The translations under genes were made by a program, and so were the position numbers. From NCBI RefSeq assembly GCF_021049265.1, contig NZ_CP088018.1:2232001-2296000 (forward strand): a DNA stretch of 64,000 nucleotides. Direction: 5' to 3'. Origin of the DNA: Ruania suaedae. Its GTDB lineage: Bacteria; Actinomycetota; Actinomycetes; Actinomycetales; Beutenbergiaceae. Positions 1 through 8,513 of this stretch are shown here, one piece after another (the stretch's first letter is position 1; each line of letters opens with the position of its first letter). The notes below the pieces were generated by a model that worked only from the letters and a program-made list of their open reading frames with translations, was not told the origin of the DNA and ran no database searches.

Positions 1-137
1 CCGAACAGGATGAGCCCGCCGTGCCGCAGGATGCTGTTACGCCGCCGGACCCGGCGCACGGACGGCAGCACCGTCCGCTCCGGCGTATCGCCCGGCGTGC
101 TCGAGGATCGGCGGGAGTCGAGTGTGGGAGCAGTCAT
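1..137 (-). CDS. Carbohydrate ABC transporter permease, N-terminal fragment (cut by window edge)
   Basis: Only the first 45 codons are in the window. They encode a basic, Ser/Thr/Pro-rich cytoplasmic N-terminus (MTAPTLDSRR...) that runs towards a first membrane segment at the edge. The ATG lies one base after the TGA of the upstream permease, the usual arrangement of a MalF-MalG type pair, so this is inferred to be the second (MalG-type) inner-membrane subunit of the sugar importer encoded at 139-2383. No domain can be seen in the fragment itself; the call depends on context. Confidence 0.7.
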   Translation of the reverse strand, partial: MTAPTLDSRRSSSTPGDTPERTVLPSVRRVRRRNSILRHGGLILF

Positions 138-138
138 G

Positions 139-1071
139 TCAGTCTCCGTAGAAGACCCAGCGCTTCGAGAGGGTGAAGTGCACGGCCGTGATGATCGCGA
201 TGACCACCATCAGCACCCACGCCAGGGCGGCGGCATATCCCATGTCGAAGTTCACGAAGGCCTGCTGGTAGATGTAGAGCGTGTAGAAGAGCGTGGAATC
301 GACGGGACCGCCGGTGCCACCACTGATCACGTGCGCCTGCGTGAACGCCTGGAACGACCCGATCGTCTGCAGGATGAGGTTGAAGAAGATGATCGGCGTC
401 AGCAGCGGGATCGTGATGCTAGCGAACTGACGCAGGATCGAGGCGCCGTCCACGCGGGAGGCCTCGTACAGCTCCTCCGGGATCTGACGCAGCCCGGCCA
501 GGAAGATCACCATCGGGGAGCCGAAGGTCCACGCGTTCAGCACGATCAAGGTGCCGAGCGCCGTATCCGGGTTCTGCAGCCAGTTCTGCCCCTCGATCCC
601 GATCAGGGCCAGCGCCTGGTTGACGAGGCCGTCGAAGCCGAAGATCTGCTTCCACAGCACCGCCACCGCCACGCTGGTTCCCAGCAGGGACGGCAGGTAG
701 TAGGCGCTGCGATAGATCGCCAGCCCGCGCAGGCCCTTGTCCAGGATCAGCGCGAGCGCCAGGGCGAACGCGAGCTGGAGCGGTACCGAGACCAGCACGT
801 AGGTCAGCGTGACCCAGGACGCGCTCCAGAACCGGTCATCGCCGATGAGCCGCTCGAAGTTCTCCGTGCCCACCCAGGTGGGGCTGGAGAGGATGTTGTA
901 GTCGGTGAAGGCCAGGTACAGCGAGGCGAGCATCGGCAGCGCGGTCACCGCCACCAGCCCGATCAGCCACGGCGCCATGAACAGGTGCGCGGCACCGTCC
1001 TGCCGGGTCAGCCTGCCCGCCTTCGGCCGCCGGGTGCCCGGCGGCCGCGCGGGGGTGAGAGTGTCTGCCAT
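139..1071 (-). CDS. Sugar ABC transporter permease (MalF/UgpA type)
   Basis: A 310-residue integral membrane protein with a basic cytoplasmic N-terminus and six hydrophobic segments. The binding-protein-dependent transport signature (EAA loop) is visible near residue 200 as YEASRVDGAS followed by a hydrophobic stretch; it docks on the ATPase. The start is four bases after the stop of the solute-binding protein gene, and the next permease follows after one base, so the three genes are one operon. No dedicated ATPase gene is seen here; CUT1-family importers in actinobacteria often use a shared MsiK-like ATPase encoded elsewhere. The substrate is probably an oligosaccharide or glycoside released by the neighbouring hydrolase-like proteins. 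Confidence 0.9.
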   Translation of the reverse strand: MADTLTPARPPGTRRPKAGRLTRQDGAAHLFMAPWLIGLVAVTALPMLASLYLAFTDYNILSSPTWVGTENFERLIGDDRFWSASWVTLTYVLVSVPLQLAFALALALILDKGLRGLAIYRSAYYLPSLLGTSVAVAVLWKQIFGFDGLVNQALALIGIEGQNWLQNPDTALGTLIVLNAWTFGSPMVIFLAGLRQIPEELYEASRVDGASILRQFASITIPLLTPIIFFNLILQTIGSFQAFTQAHVISGGTGGPVDSTLFYTLYIYQQAFVNFDMGYAAALAWVLMVVIAIITAVHFTLSKRWVFYGD

Positions 1072-1075
1072 CGGC

Positions 1076-2383
1076 TCAGTCCGCCGCTCGCTCGATGCCG
1101 CGGTTGATCTCGGCGATCAGGTCGGCCGCACCCTCGGAGACGCTGGCGTCACCCAGCGTGACCCGCTCGAGCATGCGCGTCATCTCGGTGCGCCAGGTGT
1201 TGGTGCCCGGAGGCGCCTCGTAGCGCGGGGTGCGCTCGATCTCGCGGTCCTCGGTGACCACATCGAGCATCTGCAGCTCGTAGTCGCTGGCGAACTCGCG
1301 GACCTCCTCGGCCACGCGGGGGTTGACCGGGGCGCCCATCGTCAGGCCGACGTGCTCGTGGATCTGCGAGTTCGAGGTGCAGAACGTGACGACCTCGCCG
1401 GCGAGCTCGGCCTGCTCGTCGCTGACGCCTTGGTAGATCGCCATCCGCGGGAAGTACAGGAACTGGTGCCCGGCCGGGGCATCGGCCGCCTCGGGCATGT
1501 GGTGGAGCATGAACTCCTGCTCCGGGAAGGTGGTGGCGTCGTCGACGATGTGGTTGGAGTTGCCCGTCCACATCAGCGTGCGGTCACCCACGTCCTCCCA
1601 GCTGGGCTCGACGCCGTCCTGCTCGCCGAGCTCGGGGGTCACGCCGTCCGCGCGCAGCTGCTCCCACCAGTCGACCCAGCTCGCCAGGCCGTCCTCACTG
1701 AAGCCGACCTGCCCGTCCTCGGTCCACAGCTGTTCGCCGTGCTGGCGCAGCCAGGCCTCGAAGGTGAGGTCGTGGGAGGCGTTGTAGGGCAGGGCGAACC
1801 GGCCCTCGGCGCTGTTGGCGGTGTAGTCGCGGGCGAACTCGGCCAGCTCGTCCCAGGTCCAGCTGTCCGGGATGGTGACGCCGTCCTCCTCGGCCAGGGT
1901 GAGGTTGCTGCGCAGCACCGGCACGAAGATCCCGTGCGGCATCGTGTTCAGCTCGCCGGCGAGCTCGAAGTCACGCAGGTCCTGCTCACTGAAGTCAGAC
2001 AGGTCGAGGCTGGAGATGCCGCTGAGCGGGCGATACAGGTCGTTGGCGTAGTAGCTCATCACCGAGGCCGAGGGGATCCAGAAGATGTCCGCGACGTTCC
2101 CGGCGGCCATCTGCGTGGTCATCCGCTCCTGGAAGGCGTTGTACTCGGCGAACTCGGTCTCCAGCGTGACGTCCGGGTTCTCCGACATCATCTGGTCGAA
2201 CGCCGACTGGTAGTTCTGCAGCCGCACGTTGTTGCCCCAGAAGGCGTACCGCACGGAGCCGGTGCCGTCATCGCCGCCACCTCCCCCGCTGCTACCGCCG
2301 ACACCGCTGCAGCCGGCCAGGGCGCCGCCGCCGGCCAGGCCTGCGGCTGCCATCAGAAGAGTGCGTCGATTGAGGTCTCGCAT
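1076..2383 (-). CDS. Extracellular sugar-binding lipoprotein of ABC importer
   Basis: A 435-residue family 1 solute-binding protein. The N-terminus carries a twin-arginine-like NRRTLL, a short hydrophobic stretch and a lipobox ending LAGC with Cys25, then a Gly/Ser-rich linker, so it is probably exported and lipid-anchored. An in-frame ATG 39 bases upstream (2422) exists, but the ATG at 2383 has GGGAG at good spacing and puts the signal peptide at the very N-terminus, so it is preferred. The body (RYAFWGNN near residue 50) is typical of the family. It delivers the sugar to the permeases at 139-1071 and 1-137. The gene follows an apparent promoter and a palindrome at 2437-2450. Confidence 0.9.
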   Translation of the reverse strand: MRDLNRRTLLMAAAGLAGGGALAGCSGVGGSSGGGGGDDGTGSVRYAFWGNNVRLQNYQSAFDQMMSENPDVTLETEFAEYNAFQERMTTQMAAGNVADIFWIPSASVMSYYANDLYRPLSGISSLDLSDFSEQDLRDFELAGELNTMPHGIFVPVLRSNLTLAEEDGVTIPDSWTWDELAEFARDYTANSAEGRFALPYNASHDLTFEAWLRQHGEQLWTEDGQVGFSEDGLASWVDWWEQLRADGVTPELGEQDGVEPSWEDVGDRTLMWTGNSNHIVDDATTFPEQEFMLHHMPEAADAPAGHQFLYFPRMAIYQGVSDEQAELAGEVVTFCTSNSQIHEHVGLTMGAPVNPRVAEEVREFASDYELQMLDVVTEDREIERTPRYEAPPGTNTWRTEMTRMLERVTLGDASVSEGAADLIAEINRGIERAAD

Positions 2384-2436
2384 CGTGGTGCTCCCGTCGT
2401 TGGAAGAGAAGGTGGGCTTCATCGGCCGTCATCACT

Positions 2437-2450
2437 CTGGCAACTGCCAG
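2437..2450. promoter_or_regulatory. Palindrome upstream of sugar-binding protein gene, probable operator
   Basis: CTGGCA-AC-TGCCAG is a perfect 6-bp inverted repeat with a 2-bp spacer. Directly upstream on the minus strand is TTGACATACAAT (2451-2462), which holds a consensus -35 hexamer and an AT-rich box. It lies in the 96-bp gap between the hydrolase-like gene ending at 2480 and the binding-protein start at 2383, so the transporter genes probably have their own regulated promoter. The regulator is unknown; LacI- or GntR-type proteins use such sites. Confidence 0.4.
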
Positions 2451-2479
2451 ATTGTATGTCAATAGTACACGTCTAGTTG

Positions 2480-4462
2480 TTATGCGCCTGTGAGGTGCAG
2501 GACGTCGAACGTCCCGATCTGCGGGGTGGAGATCACCACCTCCTCGCCCTCTCGGGTCCATTCCAGATCCACCCCGGCCACCAGGGCGCGCGCCGCGACC
2601 GGGTCGCGCTCGAGCTGCAGGCGCACCGTGCCCGCCGCGATCGGCAGCGGCTCGACGAACCGCTGCGGGGCGTCCCCGGAGCGGTTCAGCAGGTGGATCA
2701 CCGTGCCGCCGGAGCTGCGCCCGGGCACGATCTGCACCTGCTCGGGCAGATCGGTCCCGATCGCCGCGAGGTTCCCGGCGCGGGTCAGTTCCAGCACGGT
2801 GGCCACCCAGGCGTCGCGCACCCGGCTCAGCCCCACCTCGCGGTAGACCAGGCCGGGCCGCCACGGCAGCACCAGCAGTCGCCCGGCGCCTACCTCGGCG
2901 CTGACCCAGCCGGGGTGGCCGGTGCGCTCGTGCCCGTAGCACTTCTCCGGCGGGCCGTACAGCGCCCGCCCCCAGGCGTGCCAGCCCGAGCGGGCCTGCG
3001 GCCCCGGCGCGAGCACCGCGAACCCCCCGACGACGGGGGTGAGGTCTCCCTCCCGCTGCCCGAGCGGCAGGTGCAGCGAGCGCACCGACTCCTCGGTGGC
3101 GAAGACCGCCTTCTGCGTGGCGACGTCATCGCCGAGCTGGAGCGCACCCTCGGACCAGCCCGAGTCCCCCGTCAGGGTCACGGTGCCACCGGCAGCCAGC
3201 ACGCCCTCCAGGGCGGTGACCTCCTCGGGGAGGAGCGCTCCGCCGTCGGGAACCACCACGAGGTCGTAGCGATCGGGGGCCAGACCCGCCAGGCGGTCCT
3301 GGCGCACCACGTCGAAGGGCACGTGGCGTTCGACCAGGCTGAGGTAGCACCCCTGGAACTCCGAGGTGCGGCGCGCGGCTTCGTCGGTGGCGCGGGTGCG
3401 CACCAGCGCCACCCGGGCAGTGGAGGCCAGGCCGGCGTAGACCTCGGCGTTCTCGCGGTGGAAGCGGGTGATCTCGCGGGCCGCATCGACGGCCTCGAAA
3501 GGGCTGTCCTGCGGCGCGCCCATGATGTAGGTGGAGGGCTGGGCGCCGTGGGCGATGGCCTGCAGCAGGTACTGGCGCAGGTGGCGCGGGTCCTCCCCCG
3601 CCCACCGGTAGGGCATGTCGACGAAGGCGACCGCATTGACGAAGACCGGGCGCGCATCGGCTCCCGATCGGGCCGCGCTGACCGACTCGGCCGTGGCGTG
3701 GTGCCACAGCGGACGCCCGACGGCGTTGTTCGCCTCGTGGAAGGTGATATCGGCCCGGTCGCCGAGGATCAGGCCGGCCTCGGGGGCCAGGGCGCGCACG
3801 TGCGCCCGCATCCTGGCCGTCAGGTCATCGAGCACGCCGGCCGCAAACCGCTGCCAGGTCCGGTACCCGGGTGAGTCGGGTCCACGCGGGTGCTCCACCC
3901 CGGGTGCGAACGCGCGGAACCCGGCCAGGCAGGGTTCGCAGTGGCAGACGCCCCAGTAGCGGCGGCTGTAGTCGCGCTCGTTGAAGGACATCCAGTTGAA
4001 GAAGAACCCGGCCAGGTCGTAGCGCCCGAGCACCTCGCTGATCACGTCGAAGGACTTGCTCTGGTAGTACTCCCCGCTGGGGCAGACGCTGCGGTAGCCG
4101 TTGTAGAGCTGCGGCTCACCGTCGGGACTGACGAAGCACCACTGCGGGTTCGCCTCGGCGCGGCGGGCATCGATCTTGGAGAAGTCCATCCGGCCGAGGA
4201 CCCGGATACCGCGTGCCCGCGCCGCCGTCATTGCGTCACCGATCAGGTCACCGGAGGCCCGCTCGGCCAGCACCGGATTGACGCTCTGACAGTCCAGTCC
4301 GCTCGGGTAGTTGGCGATGATGCCACCGACGCTGAGCAGCCAGGTGTCGGCGCCGTGATCGGCGATGGCATCGAGCGTGGCCTCGACGTCCAGCCCGGCG
4401 TCGATCTCGCGCAGGTTGGTCTGGAAGGTGCGGAAGGGGGTGTGCCACCAGGGCTCGCTCAC
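2480..4462 (-). CDS. Glycoside hydrolase-like protein (hypothetical glycosyl hydrolase 6 / beta-galactosidase trimerisation type)
   Basis: A 660-residue protein without signal peptide, so probably cytoplasmic. The first ~350 residues look like a TIM-barrel glycosidase of the poorly characterised GHL6 type: GADTWLLSVGGIIANYPSG, RGIRVLGRMDFSKI and the strand AGFFFNWMSF followed by a Cys-containing CHCEPC. The middle part (VPDGGALLPEEV, AAGGTVTLTGDSG) resembles the class-I-amidotransferase-like trimerisation domain of GH42 beta-galactosidases. The C-terminus is beta-rich. The start overlaps the stop of the dehydrogenase gene by 4 bases (ATGA). It is a distant paralogue of the protein at 5397-7547. 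The substrate is unknown; an intracellular role on imported oligosaccharides is inferred from the operon. Confidence 0.65.
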   Translation of the reverse strand: MSEPWWHTPFRTFQTNLREIDAGLDVEATLDAIADHGADTWLLSVGGIIANYPSGLDCQSVNPVLAERASGDLIGDAMTAARARGIRVLGRMDFSKIDARRAEANPQWCFVSPDGEPQLYNGYRSVCPSGEYYQSKSFDVISEVLGRYDLAGFFFNWMSFNERDYSRRYWGVCHCEPCLAGFRAFAPGVEHPRGPDSPGYRTWQRFAAGVLDDLTARMRAHVRALAPEAGLILGDRADITFHEANNAVGRPLWHHATAESVSAARSGADARPVFVNAVAFVDMPYRWAGEDPRHLRQYLLQAIAHGAQPSTYIMGAPQDSPFEAVDAAREITRFHRENAEVYAGLASTARVALVRTRATDEAARRTSEFQGCYLSLVERHVPFDVVRQDRLAGLAPDRYDLVVVPDGGALLPEEVTALEGVLAAGGTVTLTGDSGWSEGALQLGDDVATQKAVFATEESVRSLHLPLGQREGDLTPVVGGFAVLAPGPQARSGWHAWGRALYGPPEKCYGHERTGHPGWVSAEVGAGRLLVLPWRPGLVYREVGLSRVRDAWVATVLELTRAGNLAAIGTDLPEQVQIVPGRSSGGTVIHLLNRSGDAPQRFVEPLPIAAGTVRLQLERDPVAARALVAGVDLEWTREGEEVVISTPQIGTFDVLHLTGA

Positions 4463-5328
4463 GAGGTGGGCTCCTCGGTGAGCAGGCGGAACAGCGCGGA
4501 GTGGTCCAGCTCGGCCCAGTCGCGCGCGATCGCAGCATCCATCTGCGCGGCCACGGCCTCCACGCCAGGCACCGAGGTGCCGTGGTGCTTAGCGGCTGCG
4601 AGCGCCAGCCCCAGGTCCTTGCGGTGCAGCCGCATCCGGAAGCCCGGATCGAAGGTGCGCTCGACCATCCGCTTGCCGTGCATCTCCAGGATGCGGGAGG
4701 AGGCGAATCCGCCCGAGAGGGCCTCGCGCACGGCGGCGGGGTCGATCCCGGAGGCCTCGGCCACGGCCAGCCCCTCGGCGACGGCCTCGATGGTGAGTCC
4801 GACGATGATCTGGTTGACCACCTTGGTGGCCTGGCCGGCGCCGGCCGGGCCGAGGTGGGTGATGGTCTTGCCCATCACCTCCAGCAACGGCATCGCCCGC
4901 TCGACGGGCTCCTGCGCGCCGCCGATGAAGATGGTCAGGGCACCGTCGCGGGCACCCACCTCCCCGCCGGAGACGGGCGCGTCGACCCAGGCGCCACCGG
5001 CGGCCTCGACCTGCTCGGCCAGGCTGCGCGTGGCGACCGGGGAGATCGAGCTCATGTCGATGACCAGGGCGCCGGGCGCGAGGCCGGCGAGCACGCCGTC
5101 GTCGGCGGTGAGCACGTGCTCCACGTCGGGAGTGTCGGGCAGCATCAGGATGACCACCTCGGCCGCCCGGGCGACGTCGGCGGCCGATCCGGCGGCGGTC
5201 GCGCCCGAGTCGATGAGCACCTGCGAGCGTTCCTTGACGCGATGCACGGTGAGCGAGTGGCCGGCGTTGATGAGGTTGAGCGCCATCGGCACGCCCATGA
5301 CTCCGAGTCCGATGAATCCGATTCGCAC
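4459..5328 (-). CDS. NAD(P)-dependent beta-hydroxyacid dehydrogenase (3-hydroxyisobutyrate/tartronate semialdehyde reductase family)
   Basis: A 289-residue enzyme with an N-terminal Rossmann motif (IGFIGLGVMGVPMA), the family substrate-binding signature DAPVSGG, and the catalytic lysine in GAGQATKVVNQI. The GTG at 5328 is chosen because it follows AAGGAGG at ideal spacing; the reading frame opens further upstream without such a site. These enzymes reduce 2- or 3-oxo acids such as tartronate semialdehyde. Together with the hydroxypyruvate-isomerase-like protein at 7589, this suggests handling of C3 acids or an analogous keto-sugar step. Translationally coupled to the hydrolase-like gene downstream. 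Confidence 0.85.
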   Translation of the reverse strand: MRIGFIGLGVMGVPMALNLINAGHSLTVHRVKERSQVLIDSGATAAGSAADVARAAEVVILMLPDTPDVEHVLTADDGVLAGLAPGALVIDMSSISPVATRSLAEQVEAAGGAWVDAPVSGGEVGARDGALTIFIGGAQEPVERAMPLLEVMGKTITHLGPAGAGQATKVVNQIIVGLTIEAVAEGLAVAEASGIDPAAVREALSGGFASSRILEMHGKRMVERTFDPGFRMRLHRKDLGLALAAAKHHGTSVPGVEAVAAQMDAAIARDWAELDHSALFRLLTEEPTS

Positions 5329-5396
5329 GGGATCCTCCTTTTGCGCGGACGACGTCCGCACGGTGGTGTCGAGCCCCGGTCGGGGCTTGCGGTCTG

Positions 5397-7547
5397 TTAC
5401 CAGGTCAGGTGGACGACTTCGAGGTGGTCGATGGCGGGCAGGCTCACCTCGGCGTGTCCGTCGCGCACGGTCACCGGGACGTCCTCGCCGGCGACGACGA
5501 GACGTGCGTGGACGTCTCCGGCCCCCTCGGGCAGGCGCACCCGCACGTGCTGGCCGGTGAGCGGGATCAGCTCGTGCGCCTGGCCGCGCATGGCCATCGG
5601 GTTGGTCAGGTTGACCACGCTGACGGCGAGCTCACGCTCGCCCTCCTGCACGGCGATGTCGACCAGGCCGCGCCCGTCGACCTGTACGCGCGGGGTCCCG
5701 CCGAGGGCCCAGCGGACGGCGTTGGCGATCAGCCGGCCGTGGTCGGACTGCAGGGCCTCCCAGTAGATCTCACCGACGTTGAAGGCCACATAGGCCGTGC
5801 GCCCGCCGGAGGCGTGCTCGCGGGCGATGACGGCGGGCTCCTGTGCCGCCCCGCGAGGGTAGACCTCCTCCATCGGCAGGTCGGGGTAGTCGGGCACGAA
5901 CCGGAAAGGGACCGTGACGCCGTCGGCGGTGGGGATCTGCTCGACCCCGAGCACCAGCGATCCGGCGACGATCCGCTGGGCACCCTCGTAGCCGGCGGCC
6001 AGCGGGTGATCGGCGGTGAGGGCCATGTACTTGTTCTTCAGCGGACCACGCACGTCCTCGCGCAGCCGGACTCCGAACAGCTCCCCCAAGGCGAGTTCCC
6101 GCGAGCCGGGCGTGCCGGTCGCGCTGGAGTCGTGGGCGGCCACGACGCTGCCGCCGGCGGCGACGAACTCCTCGATCACGCGCGTGTGCTGCGGCGTGAG
6201 CTCGGGGTTCGCCGGCAGCACCAGCACCCGGATGCCGGCCAGGCGGTCGGCGCTGAGCGCCTCGTCGGCCACGTACTCGAACGGGATCCGCGCCTCCACC
6301 AGGGCCTGGTAGACGCCGTCCTCGTGGGCCACCCGCCCGGGCGGCGGGGTCCACGGGGTGGGGCCGGCCGGCCCGCGGCTGTCCAGGATGGCCACCTCGG
6401 CCGTGTAGCGCAGCCGCCCGATCACGGGCTCACAGCGCTCGTGCAGCCGGTAGGCGTCCACGATCGGCTGCACCCAGCGATCGTCGAAGTTCTCGGCCTT
6501 GAACTTGGTGAACCAGGGCAGCGCGCCCTGGGCGAAACCGTCGACCACGAGGGCCTTGGTCTCCTCCGGGTCGGCTACGGAGTCCTTCCAGCGCAGCTCG
6601 TGGCTCTCCGGTCCGACCGAGGTGATCAGCGCGACCGGGCGGTCGGGATAGAGCCCACGCGTGCGCTTGCCGATCCGGCCGGGCGTCCAGGCCGGTTCCA
6701 GGTCGGAGCGGCCCTGCTTGTCCACGAAGAACATCGGGTAGCGGTCATCGACCAGCTCCGGCACGAGATCGCGGGTCAGGGCGGCACCACGGTTGGGGAT
6801 GAAGCGCACGTGCGGTTTGATCTCCCGCACCGCGTCGTCCCAGAGCACCACCAGTTCGCTGAGCCGGCGGCTGTGCCAGGCGGCATAGGCCGGCCAGGCC
6901 GGGTCATCCAGGTTCGCGACGCGCGGGAGGGCGAAGCCGGTGTCGGCGGTGAAGCGCTGCGCTGTCTCCTCGGTGTGGGAGACCACGCGGGGACCGTCCC
7001 AGCGGTTGGCGAAGACGGCGTCGACGTCGTACTCGCGCACGATCTCGCGCGCCACCTCGGTGGTGAAGTCGGTGTGGTAGCTGCTGAACGGGTCGGTCCA
7101 CCACAGGCCCGGCACGGAGCTGTGCGGGATCGGCCGGCCGTCCTCGTCCCGGGCCAGCCACTCGGGGTGGGCATCGGCGGCGTCCTGGTGGATGGCGTGC
7201 GGGTCCACCCTGGCCATCACGTGCATGCCCAGCGAGCGCGCTCCCTCCACCAGGGCTCCGAAGGGATCGGTGTCACCGAGGAAGGCGCTGCGGTGGTGCC
7301 ACGGGATCCGGGAGGGATAGAAGGCCATGTAGCCGCCGGCGCTCAGGCACAGCGCATTCGAGGCGGACCGGCGCATCACGTCGATCCAGAAGTCCACGTC
7401 CAGGGTGGCCGGATCGTCGTCGGTGAAGGTCAGCTGCGTCCACCGGGTGGCACCGCGGTACCACTCCGGGGTCCGCAGACCCATGACCTCGCCGGGTTGT
7501 GCGTGCGTGAGCGTCACCGCTGTTCTCCGATCGTCGCTGATTGTCAT
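5397..7547 (-). CDS. Glycoside hydrolase-like protein with C-terminal trimerisation-like domain
   Basis: A 716-residue protein, probably cytoplasmic. Residues ~30-350 resemble a (beta/alpha)8 glycosidase of the GHL6/alpha-amylase-like group: SNALCLSAGGYMAFYPS, LGMHVMARVDPHAIHQ, DVDAVFANRWDGPRVVSH. A Rossmann-like amidotransferase-type domain follows (GIRVLVLPANPELT, AAGGSVVAAHDSSA), then a beta-rich end. It shares this layout with the protein at 2480-4462. It is the first gene of the minus-strand operon; its ATG is only 41 bases from the divergent isomerase gene. No activity can be assigned. The pair of related hydrolases suggests sequential or alternative cleavage of a complex glycan fragment. 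Confidence 0.65.
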   Translation of the reverse strand: MTISDDRRTAVTLTHAQPGEVMGLRTPEWYRGATRWTQLTFTDDDPATLDVDFWIDVMRRSASNALCLSAGGYMAFYPSRIPWHHRSAFLGDTDPFGALVEGARSLGMHVMARVDPHAIHQDAADAHPEWLARDEDGRPIPHSSVPGLWWTDPFSSYHTDFTTEVAREIVREYDVDAVFANRWDGPRVVSHTEETAQRFTADTGFALPRVANLDDPAWPAYAAWHSRRLSELVVLWDDAVREIKPHVRFIPNRGAALTRDLVPELVDDRYPMFFVDKQGRSDLEPAWTPGRIGKRTRGLYPDRPVALITSVGPESHELRWKDSVADPEETKALVVDGFAQGALPWFTKFKAENFDDRWVQPIVDAYRLHERCEPVIGRLRYTAEVAILDSRGPAGPTPWTPPPGRVAHEDGVYQALVEARIPFEYVADEALSADRLAGIRVLVLPANPELTPQHTRVIEEFVAAGGSVVAAHDSSATGTPGSRELALGELFGVRLREDVRGPLKNKYMALTADHPLAAGYEGAQRIVAGSLVLGVEQIPTADGVTVPFRFVPDYPDLPMEEVYPRGAAQEPAVIAREHASGGRTAYVAFNVGEIYWEALQSDHGRLIANAVRWALGGTPRVQVDGRGLVDIAVQEGERELAVSVVNLTNPMAMRGQAHELIPLTGQHVRVRLPEGAGDVHARLVVAGEDVPVTVRDGHAEVSLPAIDHLEVVHLTW

Positions 7548-7588
7548 ACATGCTTACATGTCGAGCACAACTATGGCAAGGTGGACCC
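7548..7588. promoter_or_regulatory. Divergent promoter region of carbohydrate locus
   Basis: The 41 bp between the divergent hydrolase-like and isomerase genes holds TGTCATACATG and, 6 bases on, ACATGTCG. The TGTCAT core recurs upstream of the GntR gene (TGTCATGATGTCAG near 8413, and CATGACGGCATGACAGG near 8441), and its complement occurs near 2455. A shared operator for the GntR/FCD regulator at 8514 is inferred. Confidence 0.35.
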
Positions 7589-8398
7589 ATGCAGTTCAAC
7601 GACTACGACGTCAGCGCCAATGTGTCCCTCCTGTTCACCGAGGTCGACTACCTCGACCGCTTCCAGGCCGCGGCCGACGCCGGCTTCCACACCGTGGAGA
7701 GCTGGTGGCCGTTCGCCGAACCGCACCCGGGCGAGGACCGCGTGGATGAGGTGGCCGCGCGGATCGCCGACGCCGGCGTGCAGCTGATCGGCCTGAACTT
7801 CTACGCCGGCGACATGCCCGGCGGCGAGCGCGGCGTGACCTGCCGGCCCGAGCGCGCCGAGGAGCTCGATCGCTCCACGGACGCGCTCCTGCGCCTGGCC
7901 CGCGCCACCGGCGTGCGCAGGTTCAACCTGCTCTACGGACAGCCCGAGGAGGGCAAGGAGCAGGCGCAGCGAGCCCACGCCGTCGGGGCCTATCGACGGG
8001 CCGCCGAGGCGGTGGCCGAGATCGACGGCACCATCCTGGTGGAGCCGCTCGCGCGCGGGCTGAACGGCGCCTATCCGCTGTTCGACGACCAGGACGTGGC
8101 CGCGCTGATCGAGGAGGTCGGCTCCCCGCGGCTGGCGCTGCTGTTCGACTCCTTCCACCTGGGGATGAACGGCGCCGACGTGGCCGCCGTGGCCAGGCAG
8201 CGCGCCGCCGAGATCGGGCACGTCCAGCTCGCCGACTCCCCCGGCCGCGGCGAACCAGGATCCGGCGAGCTGGACTTCACGGCGATCGGATCCGCCCTGC
8301 GCGAGGGCGGCTACCGGGGCACGGTGGCGGCCGAGTACAAGCCCACCCGCGCCACCACCGACACCCTGGGCTGGCTGACGCCATCGGCGGGACGGTGA
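7589..8398 (+). CDS. Hydroxypyruvate isomerase family TIM-barrel protein
   Basis: A 269-residue xylose-isomerase-like TIM barrel. Features of the Hyi family are visible: N-terminal SANVSLLFTEVDYLDRF, FHTVESWWPF, LIGLNFYAGDMPGGERG, NLLYGQ, the metal-ligand region ILVEPL, DSFHLGMNG, HVQLADSPGRGEPGSGELDF and a terminal VAAEYKPT. The ATG at 7589 is chosen because it starts exactly at the family N-terminus. The family interconverts hydroxypyruvate and tartronate semialdehyde; the reductase at 4459-5328 could use the product. The gene is divergent from the main operon, so co-regulation is likely, but the true substrate may be another keto-sugar. Confidence 0.8.
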   Translation: MQFNDYDVSANVSLLFTEVDYLDRFQAAADAGFHTVESWWPFAEPHPGEDRVDEVAARIADAGVQLIGLNFYAGDMPGGERGVTCRPERAEELDRSTDALLRLARATGVRRFNLLYGQPEEGKEQAQRAHAVGAYRRAAEAVAEIDGTILVEPLARGLNGAYPLFDDQDVAALIEEVGSPRLALLFDSFHLGMNGADVAAVARQRAAEIGHVQLADSPGRGEPGSGELDFTAIGSALREGGYRGTVAAEYKPTRATTDTLGWLTPSAGR

Positions 8399-8513
8399 TC
8401 GCGATGAACTGTCATGATGTCAGTCGATATTGCGGCACCGACATGACGGCATGACAGGCAACAATCCGGGGGCGTCATCGCGATCGTTCCCGGTGCCGGA
8501 GGAAGGATGAGGA

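Noticed and set aside
905-2476. Long open frame on the plus strand opposite the sugar-binding protein gene
   Set aside because: It is the antisense of a well-supported gene; its translation is Val/Gly/Arg-rich with no domain, as usual for high-GC shadow frames.
5409-7787. 792-codon open frame opposite the glycosidase-like gene
   Set aside because: The opposite strand has a coherent protein with operon structure and ribosome site; this frame shows only biased composition.
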